Below, one piece after another: positions 41,252 to 48,878 of a DNA stretch of 64,000 bases. Made by a program: the position numbers and the translations under genes. The stretch comes from Burkholderiales bacterium Ga0077543 (GTDB lineage Bacteria; Pseudomonadota; Gammaproteobacteria; Burkholderiales; Burkholderiaceae_C): assembly GCA_001464055.1 (NCBI GenBank), contig LNET01000042.1:1-64000 (forward strand). The letters are read 5' to 3'. The number at the start of each line of letters is the position of its first letter. Within the stretch, counting starts at the first letter, position 1. The notes below the pieces were generated by a model, which did not search any database, was not told the DNA's origin, and saw only the letters and a list, made by a program, of their open reading frames with translations.

Positions 41252-43498
41252 TCAGGCCTCAGGGGCCAGGCCATCCCGGCCCCGGGGCACGGCACGGCGC
41301 CCGCGCACCGTCGCCGCGGCCAGCACCGCCATCAGCACCAGGGCCAGTGAAGAAGGCTCGGGGACGGTTCCGCCGTCCAGCCGCGACAGCGTCAGGCGCC
41401 AGATCTCGTTGTTCGCACCCGCCTTGCCGAAACTGGTGGCAAAACCCGTGGGCGAACCGAACAGCGACACACCACTGAAGTCGCCGACGATGCCGCCTGC
41501 GTCGCTGGTGACGATGAGGTCGAAGACCTGGGACGAGCCGGTGATCAGGCCCAGGTCCAGGTGGGCCAGGTCGATCTCCAGCAGCCCGGCCAGCACCACG
41601 AAGGCGGCGTCCAGCGCGCCGTAGCCGCCAAGGCCGCGGCTCAGGCCGTCCAGACCGAAGAACATCGTCGAGCCCAGGTTGCTGGTGAAGCCGCCCGCCA
41701 CCGACAACAGCGACGCGTCCAGCGCCAGCAGCGCTTCGCCAAAGCCGGGCTGGAAGGCGCCCAGGCCCACGTCGCCGCCCACGGTGGCGCTGCTGTTGTC
41801 CAGCGTCAGTTCGGTCCGGCCTGCGCTGGGCTGGTTGCCGATGCCGACACCACCGCCCGCGCTCAGGACACTGTCCTTCAGCCGCACGCTGCTGCCGTTC
41901 GCAGCGCTCGAACCTCCGGTCACGTCCAGGTTGCCTGCGACCTGGACGGTGGATCGCAGGCCGTCCAGGCTGGCCGTTCCGCCGGCGCTGCCCAGGCTGG
42001 TGACGCCCAGGCCAGACACCGCCAGACGGCTGTCGCTGAGCTGCATGTCGGCGCGTGCACCGGAGCCGGCAGCCATCGTCAGGCCGTTCAGGCGCATCTG
42101 GCTGTTGTCGCTGAGCTTCGCGACACCGTGGCCGCCTTCGCCCTGGCCGAGCTGCAGGACCTGCGCATCGAACTGCGAGCGCGTGAGGTTCAGTTCACCG
42201 CGGGCCGTGGCTGCGACACCGGTGTTGGCGTTGACGACGGCGCCGACCTGGGCCGTGGCCAGGCTGGCGCTGGCATCGGTGAGCTGCAGCAAGCCCTGGG
42301 CATTCGCCCGCCCGTCGACCACGCTCGCCTGGCCGTTGCCTTGCACCACGCCCACACGCAGGGTCTGCGTCTGCAGCGCGCCGCCGTTCAAGGCCAGACT
42401 GCCGTCGGCCACGCCGCTGGACAGCACACGACCGACGTTGACGGTGGCGTAGCCGAGGATGTCGCCCCCCACCGTGGCTCGGCCCGTGGCACTGGCCGCG
42501 CCGAAGATCTGGCCGTTGTTGCTGGACCCCACGGCCTCGCCGACGGTGAAGCTGCCGCCCACGGTGGCGCGCCGGATGCCCCCCGCGCCCACCGTCAATT
42601 GCGCCGTGGCTGCAGCGTCCACAGCCCGGTGCACGGTGCTGCGGCCGATGGCGATGGACTCGAAGCTGTCCAGCGCCGTGGCCATGAGGCTGCCGTCGGC
42701 GCGGCCGGTGCCCAGGCCAGCGATGCCGCCGCCGGTGAGCGTGCCCACAGCCAACACCGCCCCCAAGGGCCCGGCCGTCATCGCGTGGTTCAGCACCACC
42801 CGGCCGACGGCAGCCGCGCCCGTGTCGCTGTGGGCACGGCCCACCACGGCCTCGCCCACCACCTGCAGTTGGCCGCAGGCACTTTGCAGCAGGCCATCGG
42901 CCCGGCCGCGCTCGGCATCACCCACCTTCAGGTTGCCCACCGGGCCGGCCGTGGTGTCGAGCGACCCGACCCGCACCTGCCCCAGCGCAACGCCGCCTTG
43001 CGCCACGCCCACGTTCAGCAGGCTGCCACTGAAGCCCGGTTGCGGCTCCAGGCGCAAGGCACCGGCCACCGTCAGCAGCCCTTCGGCCAGGAAAGGCGAA
43101 GGCGAAGCGCTGTTGTCCAGGCTGAAGCCCACCAGCAACTGCGGGCCCAGTTGCAAGCCCGCCGCGCCCAGCCGCACCGTGCCGCGTGCGCCCGTGACAC
43201 CGGGCGCGGCCGCATTGACGCCGACGCGCAGGGTCTGCGCCTGCGCGGCCGGTCCGCCGGTGTTGAGGACTTCACCGCCGTTGTTGACCCGGGCATCGTC
43301 GCCCCTGCCGGGCACACCGCCCGACCAGTTGCCGGCCGCGAACCAGTCGCCGGTGCCCGGGTTGTTCCAGGTGACGATGGCCGCCGTGGCCGTGCCGGCA
43401 GCGCCGGCCAGGCCGATGGCTAAACACGACGCGAGACAGGTCGCCCGGAAGCACGTCAAGCCGACGCGGTTCGAACGAAGGGATTCATGTTTTTGCAT
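41252..43498 (-). CDS. PEP-CTERM surface protein (748 residues)
   Basis: This exported protein has a signal peptide (ASCLAIGLAGAAGTATAA). A passenger opening WNNPGTGDWFAAGNWSGGVP is common in PEP-CTERM and autotransporter-like proteins. Long Gly/Ala/Asn-rich beta-helix-like repeats follow. The C-terminal sorting signal is VPEPSSLALVLMAVLAA plus a basic tail (RGRRAVPRGR). PEP-CTERM proteins are processed by an exosortase (EpsH/XrtA type) and usually serve in biofilm matrix or floc formation. It follows the larger PEP-CTERM gene by four bases, so the two are cotranscribed. No exosortase gene lies in the window. Confidence 0.9.
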   Translation of the reverse strand: MQKHESLRSNRVGLTCFRATCLASCLAIGLAGAAGTATAAIVTWNNPGTGDWFAAGNWSGGVPGRGDDARVNNGGEVLNTGGPAAQAQTLRVGVNAAAPGVTGARGTVRLGAAGLQLGPQLLVGFSLDNSASPSPFLAEGLLTVAGALRLEPQPGFSGSLLNVGVAQGGVALGQVRVGSLDTTAGPVGNLKVGDAERGRADGLLQSACGQLQVVGEAVVGRAHSDTGAAAVGRVVLNHAMTAGPLGAVLAVGTLTGGGIAGLGTGRADGSLMATALDSFESIAIGRSTVHRAVDAAATAQLTVGAGGIRRATVGGSFTVGEAVGSSNNGQIFGAASATGRATVGGDILGYATVNVGRVLSSGVADGSLALNGGALQTQTLRVGVVQGNGQASVVDGRANAQGLLQLTDASASLATAQVGAVVNANTGVAATARGELNLTRSQFDAQVLQLGQGEGGHGVAKLSDNSQMRLNGLTMAAGSGARADMQLSDSRLAVSGLGVTSLGSAGGTASLDGLRSTVQVAGNLDVTGGSSAANGSSVRLKDSVLSAGGGVGIGNQPSAGRTELTLDNSSATVGGDVGLGAFQPGFGEALLALDASLLSVAGGFTSNLGSTMFFGLDGLSRGLGGYGALDAAFVVLAGLLEIDLAHLDLGLITGSSQVFDLIVTSDAGGIVGDFSGVSLFGSPTGFATSFGKAGANNEIWRLTLSRLDGGTVPEPSSLALVLMAVLAAATVRGRRAVPRGRDGLAPEA

Positions 43499-43502
43499 CA
43501 CA

Positions 43503-46500
43503 TCACCTGGACAGGAACTCGGAAACACCCGCGTCGTGTCGCTGCTGCTGCAGGCGCCTTCGGCTGAGCAGCAACAAGGCCAGACCCCCCAGGAACAAGG
43601 CGTAGGTCGAGGGTTCCGGCACCGCCACCACCTGCCCCTGCAGGTTGATGACGACATCGCCCAGGGCCAGGTCGGGGCCGACACCGTTCACGCTGAACGA
43701 GGCCAGCCGGATGCTTCCGCTGAAGCTGCCCAGCTGGACATCGCCCAGGCTGACGAGCAGGCCGCCGACCTGCCCGCCCGGCGCCAGGTTGGCGAAGCTG
43801 TTGAAGCCACTGGCGGCGAACGGGGTGCCCAGGCCATCCAGGGCCCAGCTGCCCGACAGGTTGTCGGCCGGGCCAGCCACCAAGTTGGCCAGCTGCAGGG
43901 TGGCCTGCACTGCGCCGGTGCCTTCGGTGAAGCTGCCGAAGTCCAGCGTGTAGTTCAGCCCGCCGCCGCTCAGGGTGGCGCCGCTGGCGGTGAACACCGG
44001 GGCGGCCAGGTTGTTCACCTGGGCCGCGAAGCCGATCGGCTGGGCCGCCAGGGTGCGGTCGGCCAGGTCGGGGTTGACGCTGGCCAGGCCCAGCTGGCCG
44101 CTGCCCGAAAACGCCCCCGCGGTGCCGGTGTCCAGCGTCACGGTCAAGGCACTGGCGTTGGTCTGGCCGGCCGGCACCAGCGCGCTGCCGGCGGCGGTGA
44201 AGGCGGCGCTGCCGCTGCTGATCTCGGCACGCAGGCTGTCGGTCAAGGCGCCGCTGGCGGTGTTGCCCACCGCCACGCTGCGGGCCGCCACGCTGTCGCC
44301 CATGCGCACGATGCCGAAGTCGACCACGGTCAGCGGCACCGCGGGCACCGCAGGCGCGTACACCCTGCCCTGCACCGCCACTTTGGCGGCGGGCAGCGGC
44401 GCGTCGGGGGCGCCGGTGGTGCCGGCGCCGCTGCTCACCAGCAGAGTCTGCGCATTGCCGCCGAAGTTGCCGGCGGTGCCGGTGGCCAGGGCCAGTGTCA
44501 GGTTGCCGCTGGCGCCCGGCGCCACACCCAACAGGGCCGGGCCGCTGGTGAAGCCGGCAGGCACGCTGCCGAACGATGCGTTCAGCCTTTCGGTGAAGGC
44601 ATCGGGGCCGGCGTTGGCCACCGCCAGTGTCGCCACCGGTTGCACATCGCCCACACGCGCGGCCAGCAAGCCCAGGCTCGTGCCCAGCTGCGGCACGGCC
44701 AGGCGGTAGACGTCGCCACTCACGTTCACGGTTTGGCTGCCCACGGCCAGCGCGGCAAAGCCGCTGCTGCCGGTCCCGTCGGAGGCCAGCGCCACCGTAG
44801 CCACCCCACTGCGCTGGCCGGCGCTGCTGGTGTCCACGCCGACGAACAGCGCGCTGCTGCTGGCGCCCGCCGCCAGCAGGTTGAAGCTGCCGCCGGCCGT
44901 GGCCTGGCCACTGGCGCTGATGCTGGCGTTCAGGCTTTCGCTGAAGCCGTCGGCCGGCAGGTTGTTGGCCAGCGTCAGGGCCTGCGTCAAGCTGCCGCCC
45001 ACGCGCTGGTTCGGCAGCAGCACCGGGTTGGGTGTGGCCAGCGTGGGGTTGGCCAGCCTGAAGCCGGTGGCGTTCAACTGTACGGTCTGCTGGTTCACCG
45101 CCAGGTCGGTGAAGCCGGGGGCGAAAGCCTGCCCGTTCGAGGTGAACTGCAGGGTCACCGCACCCGCATTCGGCCCGGCCACGCCGGCCGCCGAGGCCAC
45201 GCGCACGGCATCGGCCACGCTCGCACCGGGTGCGACGCTGCTGCCGCCCAGGTTGTTGATGGCGCTGAAGTTCCCGCTGGTCTGCAGCGGGCCCAGGCGT
45301 AGTTGTTCGGCACCGGGGCCGCTGGCGAGGTTGTTGATGGCCAGATTGCTGGAGGGCGCGGGTGAGATGCCGACCCGGAAGTTACCCAAATTCAGCGGCC
45401 CGGCCGGGCTGGCCGCGCCGCTGGCCAGCACGGTGCTGAAGCCCTGCAGCGCCAGCGTCTGCACGAGGGTGTTGGCGAAGTTGCCGGCCACGGCCAGCAC
45501 CTGGCCGGTCAGCGCGCCGCCCGTGCTGACGCCGGCCAGCGTGGCGACAAAGCTGTCGCTGGCGCTGCCGGCCGCCAGCAGCGCCAGGTTGCCGGCCACC
45601 AGGGCCGTGCCCGACAGCCGCGCGTCGCTGACGGCCGCGCCGTTGGCCGCCGTCTGCAGCGCCGTGCGCAGGCTGGCCGCACCCGCGCTGCCGGCGTTCT
45701 GCACGGTGAAGCTGCGCGTGGCGCTGCTGCCGCCGCGCACGGTGCCGAAGTCCAGCACCCAGGCATTGGCCCCAGCCGGGGAGGCCTGGCCGCCCAGCGC
45801 CAGCACGGCGCCGCTGCCGATGATCTGGCCGCTGCCGGTGACGCCGGCACGCGCATCGAAGGCATTGCCGGTGCCGAAGCCGGTGTTGCTGTAGTCGCCG
45901 GCCACCACCAGGTTCTGCGCGCCCAGCGCCAGGCTGCCTTGCAGCACCAGCGCGCCGGTGCTGCCCGGGGCCGTGGCGGCGGCCAGGTTCAGTGTGGCGC
46001 CCGGGGCCACCTGCAGCCTGCCCGTGGCCCCGGTGATGCCGCCATTGGCGTTCAGCACGCCACCCGTGGCCAACACGGTGCCGCTGTTGTTCACGGCCGC
46101 GGCCAGGGTGCCGAAGCCCGACACCGTGCCGGCATTGGCCAGCGTGCCGGTGCCGGCGCTGGTGGCCAGGCTGCCACCTTCCATCAGCAGGCTGCCGCCG
46201 GCGGCGTTGGCGAAGCCGCTGCCGCCGGCGGTGAAGCTGCTGCCCGTGCCCAGCGTGGTGCTGCCAGCGTTGTTGAAGGCGCCCGGGGTGGCCAGGCTGC
46301 GGCCGTTGCGCAGCGTCAGGCTGCCGGCCGCGGTGCTGGCAGCCAGGTTGGCCAGCGCGTCGGCGCCGCTGCCGGAATTGATGAACTGCGAGCCCGGCCC
46401 GTCCAGCAGCAGCGCGGCATCCAGCGTCTGCACGTCGGCCGCGGCGAAGCTGAGCGTGGCGTCGCCGATCACTTCGAAGCCGCCTCCGCTGAGCGTGGTG

Positions 46501-48563
46501 CCCGCGAAGTTCGACAGGCCGCCGCCCAGGCGCAGGGCCCCTGCCGTCACCCGCAGCGTGCCGGTGTTGGTGGCCAGCACGCCCGGGTTGAGGTTCATCA
46601 GCGCGGCGCCTTCCTTGACGAAGGTGCCGCTGTTGACGAAATCGGCCGCGCCGCTGCCGTTGCGGCTGATGCTCCAGGCCGTCGTGGCGTTGTTCGTCAT
46701 CAGGCCGGCGTTCTCCAGCCGCGTGCCGGCGCTCCACGCGCTGTTCCTGCTCAGCAAATTGGCGATACCCTGGGACACCAGTCGATAGCTGCCCTGCAGA
46801 GCGAGCCCATCGATGGTGAGCGCGTCTTCGAAGGTGGTGCTGCCGCTGCCGCTGACGTTGCCGCCGATTGCCGAGGGCCCGGTCACGGTGACGGCGCCGC
46901 TGCCGCCGAAGTCGCCGAAGAAGGGCTTCTGCAGCACCGCCAGCGTGCTGGGGGCGTTGACGTTCAGGGTGCCGCCCGTCATCTCCAGGACACCTGCGGT
47001 GCTGAAGGGTTCAGCCACCGTGGCCGTGCCGCCGGTGATGCGCAGCACGCCGCCTTCGGCCAGGTTGAACCTGTCGTTCAGCGTGAAGCTGTTGTTCGTG
47101 ATCAGCAGCACCCCGCCGCTGGCCACGTTGAAGCGGCCGTCGAGCACGCTGCCGCCGGCGGTGATCTGCATGGTGCCGCTGTTCACGTTGGTGATGCCGC
47201 TGGCGGCCTGCAGATACGGCACGCTGAGCACCAGGGTCGAGGTACCTCCGTGCGTGACGGTGCCGCTGTTGGCAAAGGCACCACCACCCGTACCCCCGGT
47301 GACGAAGAAGGCGAACGACGGGTTGATCGTCATCGTGCCGGCGTTTTCCAGCCGCGACCCGTTCGACAGCGAGAGACCCTGGAGCAGGCTGGTCGGGCCC
47401 TGGGCCACGATGCGGTAGCCGCCCGCCAGGCTCATGTTGTTGATCGTCAGGCTGTCCTGAAAAGTGGCACTGCCGCTGCCGCTGAAGGCGCCGGCAATGA
47501 CTGACGGCCCGGCCACGGTGACCGCACCGCTGCCGCCGAAGGTGCCGCCGTCCTTGGCCAGGGCCCCCAGGGTCGTGGCTGCGTTCACGTTCAGCGTTCC
47601 GCCCAGTTCGAGGTTCACGCCGCCCGGTGAACTGAAGGGCGATGCCACCGTCACCACAGAGCCGGAACCTACACCCAGGAAGGCACCGGCGGCCAGGTTG
47701 AAGCGGTTGTCCAGGGTCAGCGTGCTGGCGCGGAACTCCAGCCGTGCGCCGTTGGCCACACCGAAGTTGCCATCGAACACGCCACCGCCGCCGAACAGCA
47801 AGCGGCCGGCATCCACCTGGGTGCTGCCACCGGCCGTCTGCGCATACGGCACATTGATCTGCAGCAGGCCGTTGCCGCTTTTCGTGAGCGTGCCGCTGTT
47901 GGCGAAGCTGCCGCTGCCCACCCCCGCAGCGACCGTGCGCGAACCGCTGGCCACGTCGACCGTGAAGCTGCCTTCGTTGTCCAGCCGAGACCCACCGGCC
48001 AAGCTGGGGCTGCCCAGCAGGCTGGTGGCACCCTGGGCGACGACGCGGTAGCCGCCTGCCAGCGCCAGGTTGTTGATCGACAGCGCTGCCTGGAAGCTGG
48101 CGCTGCCGCTGCCCGTCATCACGCCGCTCAGCTGGCTGGCGCCGCTGGCCACGAGCGCGGCATTGCTGGACAGCGTGCCGCTGGTGTGCACGAAGCGGCC
48201 GATGCTGGAAGCCTCGCTGAACGACAGCGTGCCGCCCGTCAGGGTGAGCAGGCCCGCGGGCAGCCCGTTGAACCGGCGCACCGTCGTGTTCTGCCGCACC
48301 GCGGTGGAAAAGCTGCCCAGTTCTGCGGTGTCCAGCGGCCCGGGGGCCACGCCGCCCACCCAGTTCGCGGTCTGGTCCCAGAGGGTGCCGGGGCCGCCGA
48401 AGACCACGGTTTGGGCCCCTGAACCCTCTGGGGCCAGCAGCAGCGCACTGGCCAGGGCCAGCGGGCTCAGGTGAAACAATACGTTTCGTGCGGAGCGCCC
48501 GGCGCGCGCATGCGGCAGCGGGGGCGTAGAGGCCGGGATGGAGGGGCTGAAGAGGCGGTGCAT
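43503..48563 (-). CDS. Giant PEP-CTERM protein with choice-of-anchor-D-like repeats
   Basis: This is a 1686-residue exported protein. After the signal region (LALASALLLAPEGSGAQ) comes FGGPGTLWDQTANWVGGVAP, then beta-helix-like repeats in which the pattern LxNxGxxTxxxxxxxxxxxG recurs (up to about residue 850). From there a series of DFGxVRxGxSxxxxxxVxN units (choice-of-anchor D type) follows, ending in VVAVPEPSTYALFLGGLALL and the basic tail SRRRLQQQR. This is a canonical PEP-CTERM sorting signal. The ATG at 48563 has AAGG six bases upstream and is preferred to that at 48569. It heads the operon with the smaller PEP-CTERM gene. It is probably a matrix or adhesion protein. Confidence 0.88.
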   Translation of the reverse strand: MHRLFSPSIPASTPPLPHARAGRSARNVLFHLSPLALASALLLAPEGSGAQTVVFGGPGTLWDQTANWVGGVAPGPLDTAELGSFSTAVRQNTTVRRFNGLPAGLLTLTGGTLSFSEASSIGRFVHTSGTLSSNAALVASGASQLSGVMTGSGSASFQAALSINNLALAGGYRVVAQGATSLLGSPSLAGGSRLDNEGSFTVDVASGSRTVAAGVGSGSFANSGTLTKSGNGLLQINVPYAQTAGGSTQVDAGRLLFGGGGVFDGNFGVANGARLEFRASTLTLDNRFNLAAGAFLGVGSGSVVTVASPFSSPGGVNLELGGTLNVNAATTLGALAKDGGTFGGSGAVTVAGPSVIAGAFSGSGSATFQDSLTINNMSLAGGYRIVAQGPTSLLQGLSLSNGSRLENAGTMTINPSFAFFVTGGTGGGAFANSGTVTHGGTSTLVLSVPYLQAASGITNVNSGTMQITAGGSVLDGRFNVASGGVLLITNNSFTLNDRFNLAEGGVLRITGGTATVAEPFSTAGVLEMTGGTLNVNAPSTLAVLQKPFFGDFGGSGAVTVTGPSAIGGNVSGSGSTTFEDALTIDGLALQGSYRLVSQGIANLLSRNSAWSAGTRLENAGLMTNNATTAWSISRNGSGAADFVNSGTFVKEGAALMNLNPGVLATNTGTLRVTAGALRLGGGLSNFAGTTLSGGGFEVIGDATLSFAAADVQTLDAALLLDGPGSQFINSGSGADALANLAASTAAGSLTLRNGRSLATPGAFNNAGSTTLGTGSSFTAGGSGFANAAGGSLLMEGGSLATSAGTGTLANAGTVSGFGTLAAAVNNSGTVLATGGVLNANGGITGATGRLQVAPGATLNLAAATAPGSTGALVLQGSLALGAQNLVVAGDYSNTGFGTGNAFDARAGVTGSGQIIGSGAVLALGGQASPAGANAWVLDFGTVRGGSSATRSFTVQNAGSAGAASLRTALQTAANGAAVSDARLSGTALVAGNLALLAAGSASDSFVATLAGVSTGGALTGQVLAVAGNFANTLVQTLALQGFSTVLASGAASPAGPLNLGNFRVGISPAPSSNLAINNLASGPGAEQLRLGPLQTSGNFSAINNLGGSSVAPGASVADAVRVASAAGVAGPNAGAVTLQFTSNGQAFAPGFTDLAVNQQTVQLNATGFRLANPTLATPNPVLLPNQRVGGSLTQALTLANNLPADGFSESLNASISASGQATAGGSFNLLAAGASSSALFVGVDTSSAGQRSGVATVALASDGTGSSGFAALAVGSQTVNVSGDVYRLAVPQLGTSLGLLAARVGDVQPVATLAVANAGPDAFTERLNASFGSVPAGFTSGPALLGVAPGASGNLTLALATGTAGNFGGNAQTLLVSSGAGTTGAPDAPLPAAKVAVQGRVYAPAVPAVPLTVVDFGIVRMGDSVAARSVAVGNTASGALTDSLRAEISSGSAAFTAAGSALVPAGQTNASALTVTLDTGTAGAFSGSGQLGLASVNPDLADRTLAAQPIGFAAQVNNLAAPVFTASGATLSGGGLNYTLDFGSFTEGTGAVQATLQLANLVAGPADNLSGSWALDGLGTPFAASGFNSFANLAPGGQVGGLLVSLGDVQLGSFSGSIRLASFSVNGVGPDLALGDVVINLQGQVVAVPEPSTYALFLGGLALLLLSRRRLQQQRHDAGVSEFLSR

Positions 48564-48724
48564 GGTCATCCTTCAAGTTGGGCCGGTGCCTGCTGGCTGC
48601 GCCCGTCGAAACCGGGTGCAACACCGGGCTGGAAAGGCACGAAACCACTTTAGGAAGCGCAGCGTTTCAGCTCCGTTTCAATGGGGCGCTCAATCGCAGG
48701 GAGTCGACCGACACCGGCCCTTCC

Positions 48725-48742
48725 ATCCCCAAGCCTGGGGAT
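48725..48742. promoter_or_regulatory. Palindrome in the divergent PEP-CTERM/regulator gap
   Basis: ATCCCCA (48725-48731) and TGGGGAT (48736-48742) form a perfect seven-base inverted repeat with a four-base spacer. It sits near the middle of the 315-base gap between the giant PEP-CTERM gene (minus) and the SARP/STAND-like regulator (plus). It is followed by ATATAACC, a short AT patch. It may be an operator for the neighbouring regulator. The rest of the gap shows no gene. Confidence 0.45.
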
Positions 48743-48878
48743 ATAACCTCCCGCTTTCAGGGGCCCGGCGCCGTCGACAGCCGCCAAATCGGGTTTGACA
48801 CCAAAGCCCCCAGTGGGGCGAAGGCCCCGGCCACGTGCAGACTGCGTGCTGCAGAAACCCGACAACTCAAGGGCCAAC

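Noticed and set aside
42459..45302. Plus-strand open frame of about 950 codons across the PEP-CTERM pair
   Set aside because: Antisense to both PEP-CTERM genes, whose signal peptides and sorting signals fix the real strand.
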